The notes under the pieces: model-generated
What the model was told of the DNA's origin: nothing
What the model saw: only the letters and a program-made list of their open reading frames with translations
The model's database searches: none
Shown here: piece after piece, positions 1 through 8,659 of the stretch
Position numbering within the stretch: the stretch's first letter is position 1
How the letters are laid out: the number at the start of each line of letters is the position of its first letter
NCBI RefSeq assembly: GCF_000518865.1
Contig: NZ_JAEK01000001.1
Location: forward strand, 186,001-250,000
DNA from: Bacillus sp. J37
GTDB taxonomy: Bacteria; Bacillota; Bacilli; Bacillales; Bacillaceae
Reading direction: 5' to 3'
DNA: 64,000 nt
Made by a program: the position numbers and the translations under genes

Positions 1-1026
1 AAAACATCTGACTCGGAATTTTTAGTGGATAATTCTTTATATCCATTAGGAAGAGGAGCTGTCTTCTTCACAAATAGTAATAACGAGTATACTGCTACAC
101 CTGAAATTTTAAAAGAACATGGATATTACTCATCGATACTCCATGCAAACAATAAAAGTTTTTGGAATCGTGATTTAATGTATCAAGCGTTCGGATATGA
201 TCGTTTCTTCGATGTGAATGATTATGAAGTCACAGAAGAAAATTCAATTGGCTGGGGATTAAAAGATATTGATTTCTTCGAACAATCTGTTCAGCACATG
301 GATGAATTACCACAACCATTTTATACGAGATTAATCACTCTAACGAATCACTTTCCATTTGAACTAGGGGAAGAAGATCGATTAATTGACGAATTTGATT
401 CAAACAGTAAAACATTAAACCAGTATATCCCGACAGTTCGCTATATGGATGAATCTGTCAAACGTTTTTTCGAAGAACTAAAGAAAACAGATGTATATGA
501 AAATTCAATTATCATTTTATATGGGGATCATTATGGAATATCAGAAAATCACAATGTGGCGATGGAGAAATTCCTTGGAAAAGAAATTACGCCATTTGAG
601 TCCATTCAATTACAACGTGTTCCATTTATTGTTCATATACCGGGTGTTACTGATAAAGAACCTCAAACTTTTACAAAGGTTGCAGGACAAATTGATATCC
701 GTCCAACAATCATGAGCTTACTTGGTATCGACGCCAGCGATCAAATTCAATTTGGTACTGATGTTTTTTCTGAAGATAAATTATCATTTACGGTCCTTAG
801 GGATGGAAGCTTTATCACAGAGAATAATATTTACACGAAAGGTTTCTGTTATGATAAAGAAACCGGTGAGCCGACAGATCAATCTGTTTGTGAACCATAT
901 ATGGAAAAAGCAAAACAAGAATTGAATTATTCTGATGAAGTGATCTATGGAGATTTACTCCGTTTTTACGGAGATAACGCTACAGAAGTAGGCGAAACAG
1001 AGGCTGCTGAGTCTAAAGAGGAATGA
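1..1026 (+). CDS. yqgS: Lipoteichoic acid synthase family protein (5' truncated by window edge)
   Basis: This is the C-terminal 341 residues of an LtaS-type glycerol-phosphate transferase, which polymerises lipoteichoic acid from phosphatidylglycerol on the outer membrane face. The frame is open from base 1, so the start and the five N-terminal membrane helices lie outside the window. Visible family motifs are TSDSEF and [12 protein letters not shown] at the beginning, [24 protein letters not shown], and the metal-binding YGDHYGIS near the middle of the extracellular sulfatase-like domain. The C-terminal tail is acidic. The next genes match B. subtilis yqgT-yqgU, so this is the YqgS orthologue by position. 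It ends just before a strong terminator. Confidence 0.93.
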   Translation, partial: KTSDSEFLVDNSLYPLGRGAVFFTNSNNEYTATPEILKEHGYYSSILHANNKSFWNRDLMYQAFGYDRFFDVNDYEVTEENSIGWGLKDIDFFEQSVQHMDELPQPFYTRLITLTNHFPFELGEEDRLIDEFDSNSKTLNQYIPTVRYMDESVKRFFEELKKTDVYENSIIILYGDHYGISENHNVAMEKFLGKEITPFESIQLQRVPFIVHIPGVTDKEPQTFTKVAGQIDIRPTIMSLLGIDASDQIQFGTDVFSEDKLSFTVLRDGSFITENNIYTKGFCYDKETGEPTDQSVCEPYMEKAKQELNYSDEVIYGDLLRFYGDNATEVGETEAAESKEE

Positions 1027-1032
1027 TACTTT

Positions 1033-1066
1033 AGGACTGACTTATTCAAAGTCAGTCCTTTTTATT
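1033..1066 (+). terminator. Intrinsic terminator of yqgS
   Basis: A 9-bp perfect stem (AGGACTGAC at 1033-1041, GTCAGTCCT at 1051-1059) with a 9-nt loop is followed by TTTTATTT. It begins 7 nt after the yqgS stop codon. Confidence 0.9.
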
Positions 1067-1156
1067 TCATTTATTGATAATTAGATAAGATTAAAACAAC
1101 AATTGCTTAAATCAATCATAGGCTATAGTAAGTAATGAAGTAATGGAGGTTTGATG

Positions 1157-2083
1157 ATGACCATTCTAAAAAATACGGAAGACTTTGATGGGAACCTTCT
1201 TCATACAAAAAAGCCCTATAGTTCGAATGAATTGTATGATGATCTTGCTAAACTAGAAAATATGTATCCTTTTATTAAACGAAATATTATTGGTTATAGT
1301 GTTTTAGGTAAACCAATTATGGAGGTCATGATCGGAAATGGACCTAAGAAAATTCATATGAATGGATCCTTTCATGCCAATGAGTGGATTACGACAAGTA
1401 TTATGATGCATTGGTTACATGAGTATCTTGAATTAGTAAGTAAAAACTCATCCGATAAAGGACAGGATATGATCGCACTTTATCAAAACACGTCACTATC
1501 ATTTGTTCCAATGGTAAATCCTGATGGAGTTGATCTTGTTTTAAATGGGATTCCTGATGTAACTGAGTATGAAGCAGCACTTTTGCAGATGAATGACTTA
1601 AGTATTGATTTTTCACAATGGAAAGCCAATATTAGAGGGATAGATTTGAATAATCAATACCCGGTTAATTGGGAGATCGAGAAACAGCGGAAAATACCAA
1701 AAGCTCCTGCTCCACGGGACTATCCAGGAGATGCTCCTCTTACCGAGCCAGAAGCAATTGCTCTTGCAGAATTAGTAGAAAAGGCGAATTTTGATCGCGT
1801 CCTGGCATTTCACACACAAGGGGAAGAAATTTACTGGGGATATTTACGTAAGGAACCAGAGGAAGCTGAACACATTGTAAGAGAATTCGAAAAGCTAAGT
1901 GGATATAAAGCTGTGCGAGATATTGACAGTCATGCTGGATTTAGAGATTGGTATGTGAATAAATGGAGAAAGCCAGGTTTTACAATTGAACTAGGAAATG
2001 GCGTAAACCCTCTTCCATTTGATCAGTTTGATGAAATCTATAAAAAAAGTAAAGGAATCTTTTATTCAGCACTTTATATGTGA
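1157..2083 (+). CDS. yqgT: M14-family gamma-D-glutamyl-L-diamino acid endopeptidase
   Basis: Zinc carboxypeptidase-fold enzyme expected to cleave gamma-D-Glu-diaminoacid bonds in cell-wall peptides. Zinc ligands are visible as HANEW (H..E) near residue 73 and the later His in AFHTQGEEIYWG. The substrate-binding segment RGIDLNNQYPVNW and the catalytic Glu in FTIELGNG near the C terminus are present. No signal peptide or LysM repeat is seen, and the length (about 308 residues) fits the catalytic domain alone. TTG-ATG-ATG lie in frame at 1151, 1154 and 1157. GGAGG at 1145-1149 places 1157 best (7 nt), with 1154 possible. It sits between yqgS and yqgU as in B. subtilis. Confidence 0.9.
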   Translation: MTILKNTEDFDGNLLHTKKPYSSNELYDDLAKLENMYPFIKRNIIGYSVLGKPIMEVMIGNGPKKIHMNGSFHANEWITTSIMMHWLHEYLELVSKNSSDKGQDMIALYQNTSLSFVPMVNPDGVDLVLNGIPDVTEYEAALLQMNDLSIDFSQWKANIRGIDLNNQYPVNWEIEKQRKIPKAPAPRDYPGDAPLTEPEAIALAELVEKANFDRVLAFHTQGEEIYWGYLRKEPEEAEHIVREFEKLSGYKAVRDIDSHAGFRDWYVNKWRKPGFTIELGNGVNPLPFDQFDEIYKKSKGIFYSALYM

Positions 2084-2089
2084 AGTCTT

Positions 2090-2126
2090 AGAGTGGTATT
2101 TTTATCAACTTTGCCACTCTTCTTTC
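2090..2126 (+). terminator. Terminator after yqgT
   Basis: AGAGTGG at 2090-2096 pairs with CCACTCT at 2114-2120 and is followed by TCTTTC. It is a moderate hairpin with a long loop and an imperfect U tract. Confidence 0.6.
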
Positions 2127-2323
2127 AAAAAAAATATAAAATTTAAGATGAAATTACGAGGATTGACATAGCTTTTTAAATAAAAAGTATGTTACTTTAA
2201 ATAGGTATGCTCACCACTTTTTTGTGAAATGAATGGAGAAAAAATGAAACATCTTCTATATTCAAACGTATAGTTTATTAGGACAAGAATGATAATTGAT
2301 TTTTAGGAGAGCAAGGTGAGAAA

Positions 2324-3451
2324 ATGTTGATGAGATTAACAAAGTTATTTTCCATCATGTTGTTAATCCAGCTTTTTTTATCAGGATGTATTCCATCTCA
2401 TCAACAGGAGAATAACCAAGAACAACAACCTAGCAGAGAGAGAATCATTCAAGAAGAAAAAGAATCGGAAAACCAACCTGAAGAAAAGAAAATGAACCTG
2501 CAATTGGACATTAAAGAGGAATTATTTCATTCTGTTGCTGATTGGTTGGATGATGAAACAGTTCTATATATTGTAAATAATGCTGAAGGCTCTGAAGTTC
2601 ATACATACAACTTATATACAGGGGATACTAAATTATTTTACAAATCTGAAGATCCAATTGTTCAAATGAAGGCAAATGAGGACAATAGTTTGTTCTTTGT
2701 CCAAACAAGTCCATCTAGCTATGAGGCGGAATTGCTTTTTCTTAATCGTGAGGGTGATATCCAGTATCAAACAGAGATTGAATCATATGAACTTTCATTT
2801 ACATGGAATCAAGTTAATCCTGATCAGCTTTTTGTCACAAGTTTTAATGAGGACTGGTCATATTCTACAAAAATCATTGATGTACATAATGATCTGATCA
2901 TGGAAAATCCTGTAGACATTCCTTTTATCCAATGGATTAATAATAATCATGTCTCCTATATAAAATGGGATCAGGAAGAACCTTCATTGACTGCACCATT
3001 GTATATGTATAATCTAAAAGACCATACAGAGACGTTACTATCTGAACAAGTTGTAGCAAATACAAATTTTCCTAATCTCATAACAACAATTGAATTAATT
3101 GATGAAAATGGGACAGCCGTTGTCCGTTTTTATGATAGTGATAATCAGGAGAAATTAGCAGAGATGTCTACAAGATTGGTTGCTCTATATTCGGATTGGT
3201 CTATTCCGTATCATGATTTGGACAAGGAAGAAAACTTATTTTATATATTTGAAGTAAATGAAGAAAAAAATGATTTTACTCTTGTTTCATTCTCACCTGA
3301 TACAACGGAGAAGAAGGTCATCTTTGAAAGCATCGAGAATTTTCAAATGAAACTTTCACCTAATGGAGAATTTGCTCTATATGGCCCAAGATTTGAAAAG
3401 ATTTTAGATCTAAATAATCAGTCGGTAGAAGAACTCATTACCCTAAACTGA
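2324..3451 (+). CDS. yqgU: YqgU-like lipoprotein with beta-propeller-like repeats
   Basis: Secreted lipoprotein of about 375 residues. The N terminus has a hydrophobic signal ending in the lipobox LSGC with Cys22, so it should be lipidated and held on the outer membrane face. A charged, Gln/Glu-rich linker (residues about 25-60) precedes a domain with recurring aromatic, Asp/Asn-rich strands resembling WD/propeller-type repeats. B. subtilis YqgU has the same position and architecture. Its function is not established. AAGGTGAG at 2313-2320 supports the ATG at 2324 (a second ATG is at 2330). The next gene starts 20 nt after the stop, so the two probably form one transcript. Confidence 0.85.
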   Translation: MLMRLTKLFSIMLLIQLFLSGCIPSHQQENNQEQQPSRERIIQEEKESENQPEEKKMNLQLDIKEELFHSVADWLDDETVLYIVNNAEGSEVHTYNLYTGDTKLFYKSEDPIVQMKANEDNSLFFVQTSPSSYEAELLFLNREGDIQYQTEIESYELSFTWNQVNPDQLFVTSFNEDWSYSTKIIDVHNDLIMENPVDIPFIQWINNNHVSYIKWDQEEPSLTAPLYMYNLKDHTETLLSEQVVANTNFPNLITTIELIDENGTAVVRFYDSDNQEKLAEMSTRLVALYSDWSIPYHDLDKEENLFYIFEVNEEKNDFTLVSFSPDTTEKKVIFESIENFQMKLSPNGEFALYGPRFEKILDLNNQSVEELITLN

Positions 3452-3471
3452 GTTGAAAGGACGAATTTTTT

Positions 3472-3780
3472 ATGGCAATAGTAGATGTAACGGTCATTCC
3501 TGTAGGAACCACTACACCAAGTGTTAGTGAATATGTTGCTGATATTCAACACATTTTAAAAAAATATGAAGAAGAAGGAAAAATTAAATATAAATTAACA
3601 CCAATGAATACCATAATTGAGGGAGAACTTCCTATACTTTTTCAAGTAATATCAGCCATTCATGAGGCACCATTTCAAAAAGGAATTCAAAGGGTTGCAA
3701 CAAATATTAGAATTGACGATCGGAGAGATAAAAAAACAACGATGGAAGGCAAATTGGAAAGTGTTGAAAAACATTTATAA
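3472..3780 (+). CDS. yqgV: MTH1187/YqgV family thiamine-binding-like protein
   Basis: Small 102-residue ferredoxin-like-fold protein of the MTH1187/YkoF family. Members bind thiamine-type ligands or form small tetramers, but the role of this orthologue in Bacillus is not settled. The N-terminal strand AIVDVTVIPVGT and the central TPMNTIIEGELPILFQVI segment are typical. It starts at an ATG 20 nt downstream of yqgU with GAAAGGACG as ribosome binding site and ends at a strong terminator. Confidence 0.85.
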   Translation: MAIVDVTVIPVGTTTPSVSEYVADIQHILKKYEEEGKIKYKLTPMNTIIEGELPILFQVISAIHEAPFQKGIQRVATNIRIDDRRDKKTTMEGKLESVEKHL

Positions 3781-3797
3781 TAATGAGTGAAAGTAAA

Positions 3798-3834
3798 AAA
3801 CCCCTTAGCCGCAGCTAAGGGGTTTGCATTTCTT
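3798..3834 (+). terminator. Terminator after yqgV
   Basis: A 12-bp perfect stem (AAACCCCTTAGC at 3798-3809 with GCTAAGGGGTTT at 3814-3825) has a 4-nt loop. It lies between the convergent yqgV and yqgW ends and can serve both strands. Confidence 0.9.
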
Positions 3835-3835
3835 G

Positions 3836-4009
3836 TTAATGCGCAGTCGGAAAGCCGTGATGGATAAATGTCATGACAGCAAACCAGCCGAATACAGCTA
3901 ATGTACCAAATGCAAAGAATGCACCAAGAAGGTTCTTGTCTTTTAGTGAACGAATAAATCCGAAGATCGCAAGAATGGTTACAAGTGCGAAGATAATAAC
4001 TAAGCCCAT
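3836..4009 (-). CDS. yqgW: Small membrane protein YqgW (DUF2759-like)
   Basis: A 57-residue protein read on the minus strand from ATG at 4009 to TAA at 3836-3838. Two hydrophobic helices (about residues 2-18 and 30-49) are separated by a basic loop SLKDKNLLG, so it is a small bitopic or hairpin inner-membrane protein. The sequence MGLVIIFALVTILAIFGFIR is typical of the DUF2759 family, and its place between yqgV and yqgX matches B. subtilis yqgW. GGGGGC upstream of the start is the likely ribosome binding site. The function is unknown. Confidence 0.8.
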   Translation of the reverse strand: MGLVIIFALVTILAIFGFIRSLKDKNLLGAFFAFGTLAVFGWFAVMTFIHHGFPTAH

Positions 4010-4202
4010 TAAAAAGCCCCCTTACTATGTAGATCATTTTCGTAAAATCATGTTTGATTTTTCATAAACTTAAATATACAAAATAACAAGTCCTTCTAAT
4101 ATTTTAATCGGTTTCATAGCGTTTGTCGAGCTTATTTTCCATATCTGTCAAATACAATCCATTGTCTTATTATCATAACCAGTCTTAGCTAATCTTAAGC
4201 AT

Positions 4203-4240
4203 TTGTCTGATTATCAAGATTTGATAGAATAGTGTACAAT
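4203..4240 (+). promoter_or_regulatory. Candidate promoter of yqgX
   Basis: TTGTCT (4203-4208) and TAGAAT (4225-4230) are spaced by 16 nt ahead of yqgX. A second -10-like TACAAT is at 4235-4240. The match is reasonable but no start site can be read from sequence. Confidence 0.4.
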
Positions 4241-4272
4241 AAAATTAACTGTGGAAATTGGAGGATTATAAA

Positions 4273-4905
4273 ATGAAATGGAGACAACTTCCGTTAGGAC
4301 CGTTACAAACGAATTGTTATCTTTACTCAAATGAACAAAAGGAATGCTTAATCATTGATCCGGGCGGGGATGGAAATAAATTAATTAGTATTCTTCAACA
4401 ACAACAATTGAAACCAATCGCCATTCTTCTTACACATGCTCATTTTGATCATATAGGTGCTGTAGATGATGTTCGAAAGCAATGGAATATTCCGGTTTAT
4501 GTACATAAAAATGAAAAAGATTGGCTCTCTGATCCTTCAAAAAACGGATCACAATTATTCATGGCCGGAGCAGTGTCAGTGTCAGAACCTGATGAATTGA
4601 TAAAAGGTGAAGGCCGGTTAGAAATAGGCAGCTTTGTTCTCGAAGTATATGAAACACCTGGACATTCACCAGGAAGTGTTTCCTATTATGCGAAAGAAGC
4701 TGACGTTGTGTTCTCAGGCGATGCACTTTTTGCAGGCAGTATCGGACGAACTGATTTACCAGGCGGGAATCATGAACAATTAATAAAGAGTATTCATAAT
4801 AAACTTCTTATCTTACCTGAAGAAACTATTGTATTATCAGGACACGGACCTGATACAAGTATTGAACAGGAAATGGAAACCAATCCTTTCTTAAATGGAT
4901 TTTAA
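4273..4905 (+). CDS. yqgX: MBL-fold metallo-hydrolase (glyoxalase II-like)
   Basis: A 210-residue metallo-beta-lactamase fold hydrolase related to hydroxyacylglutathione hydrolases. In B. subtilis YqgX has been linked to methylglyoxal detoxification. Metal ligands are visible as HAHFDH (HxHxDH) near residue 57, GHSPGS, the bridging Asp in SGDALF, and SGHGPDT near the C terminus. An upstream TTG at 4258 is in frame, but TTGGAGGA at 4257-4264 places translation at the ATG at 4273, giving MKWRQLPLGPLQTNCYL, the normal family N terminus. It is convergent with yqgY across a bidirectional terminator. Confidence 0.9.
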   Translation: MKWRQLPLGPLQTNCYLYSNEQKECLIIDPGGDGNKLISILQQQQLKPIAILLTHAHFDHIGAVDDVRKQWNIPVYVHKNEKDWLSDPSKNGSQLFMAGAVSVSEPDELIKGEGRLEIGSFVLEVYETPGHSPGSVSYYAKEADVVFSGDALFAGSIGRTDLPGGNHEQLIKSIHNKLLILPEETIVLSGHGPDTSIEQEMETNPFLNGF

Positions 4906-4909
4906 TATC

Positions 4910-4943
4910 AAAAAACAGGCAGCCAATTCGCTGCCTGTTTTTT
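4910..4943. terminator. Bidirectional terminator between yqgX and yqgY
   Basis: A 14-bp perfect stem (AAAAAACAGGCAGC at 4910-4923 with GCTGCCTGTTTTTT at 4930-4943) has a 6-nt loop, with U tracts readable on both strands between the convergent genes. Confidence 0.93.
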
Positions 4944-4950
4944 GATGAAA

Positions 4951-5199
4951 TTAATGTCCCATATTTTGTCCTGGAATCATCATAAATGTTGTCCAGTACG
5001 TAAATCCGACAAAGAAGATCGTGAGGTAAGCACCAAAAATGTAAATGTACATACGCTCGGATAATTTTAAGTAAGATAAGAAGACAAAAAATCCGGTTTG
5101 TCCGAAAAAGAGTAAGGAAGTAGTCTTCATGTCACCAAGATAAAACATAACAGCGAAGATTCCTGTCCAGAAACCTAATACCCGGAACATACGATCCAT
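4951..5199 (-). CDS. yqgY: Small membrane protein YqgY (DUF2626-like)
   Basis: An 82-residue membrane protein with three hydrophobic segments (about residues 7-22, 27-44 and 50-70) and the C-terminal tail MMIPGQNMGH typical of DUF2626. A longer open frame exists upstream, but GGAGGGAT just before the ATG at 5199 fixes the start as MDRMFRVLGFWTG. Position matches B. subtilis yqgY. Function unknown. Confidence 0.85.
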   Translation of the reverse strand: MDRMFRVLGFWTGIFAVMFYLGDMKTTSLLFFGQTGFFVFLSYLKLSERMYIYIFGAYLTIFFVGFTYWTTFMMIPGQNMGH

Positions 5200-5550
5200 A
5201 TGTATCCCTCCTTTGTTGACTTTGCCTAGGCTTGAAAATGAGTCATAACGACAAAAATCTGATCCTAAAAGTGCATAAAAAATCATCTTCATATGTTAGC
5301 TTTTGACAAATATTAGTATGACCATACAAGTCCACCACTCTAATCATTATAATGTACCCTTCATATAATTGTAAATAGCGTTTACAACCTAGTATTCACA
5401 ATCTAAAAAGAAAATATAGATGTGTAACATTGTTTGGTTTAAAACGAAGTAAATTACTGTACGTAAGTTATACAAATATTGTACAATTGATGTAATGATG
5501 ATCTAGGAACGAATAGTAAATCAATAATATATACCCGAGGAGGATGTATT
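5200..5550. other. Noncoding stretch between yqgY and mgsR
   Basis: About 350 AT-rich bases carry the divergent 5' regions of yqgY and mgsR. No ORF with a ribosome binding site or recognisable RNA is seen. A TACAAT at 5482-5487 could be a -10 element for mgsR but lacks a clear -35. I looked for the sigma-B consensus expected for mgsR and did not find a convincing match. Confidence 0.5.
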
Positions 5551-5931
5551 GTGAAACATCTAACATTTTACAGCTATCCAAGTTGTACATCATGCAGAAA
5601 AGCGAAACACTTGTTAAAAGCTCAAAATATTGACTTTCAAGAACGACATCTTTTCCGTGATCCGCCGACAATTGATGAACTAAAAGATTTGCTAAGACTT
5701 ACAACAGAAGGAATAGATGAAATCTTAGCAACAAGAAGCCAAACATACAAAGATCTAGAAATTGATGTTAATGAACTTACCCTATCTGAATTACTCAAAC
5801 TTATAAATCAGGACCCTAAGTTACTTCGCCGTCCTATTATTACTGACGGTCAACAATTAATTATCGGATATAACCTTCATGAACTAAGTAAGGTTGTGAA
5901 AAAGAAGGAGGTACAACGGTCAGTATCATAG
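5551..5931 (+). CDS. mgsR: Spx/ArsC-family regulator MgsR
   Basis: A 126-residue thioredoxin-fold Spx-family protein. These bind the RNA polymerase alpha C-terminal domain and act as redox-sensing transcription modulators. The N-terminal CTSC (CxxC, about residues 10-13) is the redox switch, and the C-terminal RRPIITDG segment is typical. B. subtilis MgsR (YqgZ) controls a sub-regulon of the general stress response and sits at the same locus. It starts at GTG 5551 behind CGAGGAGGATG. An arsenate reductase function is unlikely since the Spx-type CxxC and locus fit better. Confidence 0.88.
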   Translation: MKHLTFYSYPSCTSCRKAKHLLKAQNIDFQERHLFRDPPTIDELKDLLRLTTEGIDEILATRSQTYKDLEIDVNELTLSELLKLINQDPKLLRRPIITDGQQLIIGYNLHELSKVVKKKEVQRSVS

Positions 5932-5932
5932 A

Positions 5933-5969
5933 AAAAGACGTCTGCTTGTTTAAGTAGACGTCTTTTCTT
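5933..5969 (+). terminator. Terminator after mgsR
   Basis: AAAAGACGTCT (5933-5943) pairs with AGACGTCTTTT (5956-5966) and is followed by CTT. It also faces the 3' end of the minus-strand tRNA gene. Confidence 0.85.
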
Positions 5970-5972
5970 AAG

Positions 5973-6044
5973 CTGGGCTAGCTGGATTTGAACCAACGCA
6001 TGACGGAGTCAAAGTCCGTTGCCTTACCGCTTGGCTATAGCCCA
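5973..6044 (-). tRNA. tRNA-Gln (anticodon TTG)
   Basis: Read on the minus strand, TGGGCTA (5' acceptor) pairs with TAGCCCA, followed by discriminator G at 5973. The D arm contains AGCCAAGCGGTAAGGC, the anticodon loop is CTTTGAC with anticodon TTG, and the T arm carries GGTTCAAATCC. It is 72 nt long and the CCA end is not encoded. It stands alone rather than in a tRNA cluster. Confidence 0.95.
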
Positions 6045-6126
6045 ATAATTTCTTTTATTTAGCTTGTTCATATGTACAAATATATTATGTGTAATTTTCC
6101 ATTTTCTATTCAAAATAAGATAGAAA

Positions 6127-6228
6127 AAAAACAGATTTTCCTCTATTAAATCTAAAAAATAAATAGCCATATTTAAACCAAAACGAAATTTTGCTCATGT
6201 GCAGTTTACTTGAAAGTTTTGTACAATG
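6127..6228 (+). promoter_or_regulatory. comG control region with candidate ComK boxes
   Basis: Two exact AAAA-N5-TTTT AT-boxes are present (6127-6139 and 6181-6193). An imperfect one at 6161-6173 lies 7 nt before the second, close to the 8-nt spacing of known ComK sites. A -10-like TACAAT is at 6223-6228, ahead of comGA. ComK activation of comG is established in B. subtilis. The assignment here rests on motif and position. Confidence 0.55.
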
Positions 6229-6258
6229 ATTTTATCTTAAGGAAAGGAGAAAATTAGG

Positions 6259-7326
6259 TTGCAATCCATTGAACAAATTAGTGAGCGTATTATTGAGGAA
6301 GCCTGTGCATTACGAGCCTCAGATATACATATCATACCAAGGGAACATGAAACCCTTATTCAGTTCCGAGTTGACGATGAGTTAATTGAAAAACACTCAA
6401 TGAAAAAACAAATTTGTGATCGTATAATCTCGCATTTGAAATTTCTTGCATCAATGGATATTGGAGAAAGAAGAAGACCGCAAAATGGTGCCTTATCACT
6501 TTCAACAACGAATATCAATGTTCATCTAAGACTTTCAACACTACCTACTATTCATGAAGAAAGTCTTGTGATAAGGATCCTGCCTCAAGAAAAAATTCCG
6601 CCAATTACTCACTTATCCCTGTTTCCTTCCACAACAAAAAAACTGTTGTCTATTTTAAATCACTCTCATGGATTAATGATTTTCACAGGTCCGACTGGTT
6701 CAGGCAAAACGACAACCTTGTATTCACTCATCCACTATGCAAAGCGACATTTTAACCGTAATATTATCACCCTTGAAGATCCAGTTGAAACAAAAAGTGA
6801 GGAGGTACTGCAAGTTCAAGTTAACGAAAAAGCAGGAATTACTTATGCAGCTGGATTAAAAGCAATATTAAGACATGATCCCGACATGATTATGGTTGGA
6901 GAAATAAGAGATCGAGAGACAGCGCAAATTGCAATAAGGGCAAGCCTAACGGGACATTTGGTTCTCTCAACAATGCACACAAGAGATGCAAAAGGAGCGA
7001 TATACCGGTTATTAGAATTTGATGTGAGCCTCTCGGAAATCGAACAAACATTAATAGCGGTGTCAGCACAAAGATTAGTTCAATTAAAATGCCCGTTTTG
7101 CGAGGGGCATTGTTCACCCTTCTGTAAAAAACTTAGGCAGAAAAGACGATTAAGTATTTATGAATTACTATATGGAAGAAATCTTTCTGCTGTTATTAAG
7201 GAGGCGCAGGGAGAAGTAAGCCAATACCATTATCCAACACTTAAGGATGTGATTAAGAAGGGAATAGCATTAGGGTATCTATATCCGAATTCGTATGATC
7301 GATGGGTATTTCATCATGAAGAATAA
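6259..7326 (+). CDS. comGA: Competence pseudopilus assembly ATPase ComGA
   Basis: A 355-residue GspE/PilB-type secretion ATPase that powers assembly of the DNA-uptake pseudopilus on the inner membrane face. The Walker A motif GPTGSGKTT is at about residues 144-152, followed by the Asp/His boxes (LEDPVE, HDPDMIMVGEIRDRETA, STMHTRDAKGA). A zinc-type cysteine cluster CPFCEGHCSPFC lies near residue 275. The start is TTG at 6259 with AAGGAGA 8 nt upstream. The N terminus MQSIEQISERIIEEA aligns with the family. It is the first gene of the comGA-GG operon. Confidence 0.95.
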   Translation: MQSIEQISERIIEEACALRASDIHIIPREHETLIQFRVDDELIEKHSMKKQICDRIISHLKFLASMDIGERRRPQNGALSLSTTNINVHLRLSTLPTIHEESLVIRILPQEKIPPITHLSLFPSTTKKLLSILNHSHGLMIFTGPTGSGKTTTLYSLIHYAKRHFNRNIITLEDPVETKSEEVLQVQVNEKAGITYAAGLKAILRHDPDMIMVGEIRDRETAQIAIRASLTGHLVLSTMHTRDAKGAIYRLLEFDVSLSEIEQTLIAVSAQRLVQLKCPFCEGHCSPFCKKLRQKRRLSIYELLYGRNLSAVIKEAQGEVSQYHYPTLKDVIKKGIALGYLYPNSYDRWVFHHEE

Positions 7327-8347
7327 AAAATGGACATTACATGATCAAACAATGATCTTAAAAAGATTAAGTGATTTATTAGACAAAGGGTATACATTAA
7401 ATGAAGCATTAAACTTTATCTCTCTATATGAACATGGTTTTAAAAAAGTGGATTTACTTCAATGTTTAAAAAAGCTTTCATCCGGTGTTTCACTTCGTCT
7501 AGCATTAAGTCAGCTACATTTCCATCGTGATGTGATCAGCTATCTTTATTTTGCAGAGCAACATGGTGATTTGGAATTTTCCTTACGGGAATGTAGTGAT
7601 ATTTTGCAAAAGAAGATTACCCAAATGGAAAAGCTAGCAAAGCTATTACGATACCCGATATTTCTAATAATCACTGTTGGCATCATCTTATCCATTGTTC
7701 ACTTTATTATAAGTCCTCAGTTTGAACAGCTGTATCAATCTATGAATATTGAAGCAAGCTTTTACTCCCTTTTCCTCATTGTATCCTTTACAGCTCTGAA
7801 ATGGTGTTGCTTTTTTGCGGCAGGTTTATTCGTTTGTTTACTCAGCTATTTCTATTTTTTCTTTCGAAAAATGCCAGTTGAGGAACGAATGCTGCTAGTT
7901 ATAAAAATTCCAATTGTAAAAAGGTTTTTTACTATTTTCAATAGTTATTTTTTTTCTTTACAGCTTAGTAATTTGTTAAAAGGAGGTATGTCAACTTTTG
8001 AGAGTTTGAAAGTTTTTCAGAATCAAGATATTTTACCTTTCTTTAAAGTCGAGGGGTCTTACTTAATCAATCGGTTAAGTGCTGGCGAGCAATTACACAC
8101 AATTATTGAGAATCGAGGTTTTTATGAGAAAGAGCTGTCGTTAGTGATTTTACATGGCCAAGCAAATGGCCAACTTTCAAGAGAGCTTTATACTTACAGC
8201 CAACTCATTATAGAAAAACTGGAGAAATCAACCATTAAAATGATGACCATTATCCAACCGGTTATTTACGGATTTGTTGGAGTAATCATCTTGTTCGTAT
8301 ACTTATCGATGCTACTGCCGATGTATAAAATGATGGAAAGTTTATAG
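7316..8347 (+). CDS. comGB: Competence pseudopilus membrane platform ComGB
   Basis: GspF/PilC-type polytopic membrane protein that anchors the pseudopilus machine. About 343 residues with three strongly hydrophobic segments (around residues 110-135, 155-185 and 315-340) and the repeated cytoplasmic GspF domains (AEQHGDLEFSLREC, LHGQANGQLSREL). ATG at 7316 gives MKNKKWTLHDQ and overlaps the comGA stop by 11 nt, implying translational coupling. A longer frame from 7295 lacks a better ribosome binding site. Confidence 0.93.
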   Translation: MKNKKWTLHDQTMILKRLSDLLDKGYTLNEALNFISLYEHGFKKVDLLQCLKKLSSGVSLRLALSQLHFHRDVISYLYFAEQHGDLEFSLRECSDILQKKITQMEKLAKLLRYPIFLIITVGIILSIVHFIISPQFEQLYQSMNIEASFYSLFLIVSFTALKWCCFFAAGLFVCLLSYFYFFFRKMPVEERMLLVIKIPIVKRFFTIFNSYFFSLQLSNLLKGGMSTFESLKVFQNQDILPFFKVEGSYLINRLSAGEQLHTIIENRGFYEKELSLVILHGQANGQLSRELYTYSQLIIEKLEKSTIKMMTIIQPVIYGFVGVIILFVYLSMLLPMYKMMESL

Positions 8348-8356
8348 GAGGGTCTA

Positions 8357-8659
8357 ATGAAAAAGGAAAAAGGATTTACATTAATTGAAATGCTGATCGT
8401 TTTGCTCGTGATCTCTGTTTTACTGCTTATTACGATTCCAAATGTCACGAAACACAATCAAGGGATTCAAAAGAAGGGATGTGAGGGACTAATTAATATG
8501 GTCCAAGCACAAGCTACCTCCTATCATATTGATAATCAGGAAATCCCCACAATGCAAGATTTAAAAGATAATGGCTATCTCCGCGAACTCCCGGTTTGTC
8601 CAAACGGAAACGACGTTGTCATCTCTTCAACTGGTGAGGTTTCTGAGGTTGGGTCATGA
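8357..8659 (+). CDS. comGC: Major pseudopilin ComGC
   Basis: A 100-residue type IV-like prepilin, the main subunit of the competence pilus. The prepilin peptidase (ComC) site is KG-FTLIEML with Glu at +5, followed by a 20-residue hydrophobic helix. Two cysteines (in KKGCEGL and LPVCPNG) could form the intramolecular disulfide known for ComGC. GGAGG is located 7 nt before the ATG. Confidence 0.95.
   Translation: MKKEKGFTLIEMLIVLLVISVLLLITIPNVTKHNQGIQKKGCEGLINMVQAQATSYHIDNQEIPTMQDLKDNGYLRELPVCPNGNDVVISSTGEVSEVGS

Noticed and set aside
2163-2193. TTGACA...TATGTT as promoter of yqgU
   Set aside because: The spacer would be 19 nt and the -10 is poor. Not strong enough to list.
3687-4067. Longer open frames on both strands across the yqgV-yqgW junction
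   Set aside because: They cross the terminator. The 57-residue yqgW frame with its own ribosome binding site explains the coding potential.
5973-6044. tRNA-Gln as an integration site for the island
   Set aside because: The tRNA is about 5.5 kb from the island edge, with conserved comG between. I saw no integrase gene and no direct repeat of the tRNA 3' end near 54-55 kb.
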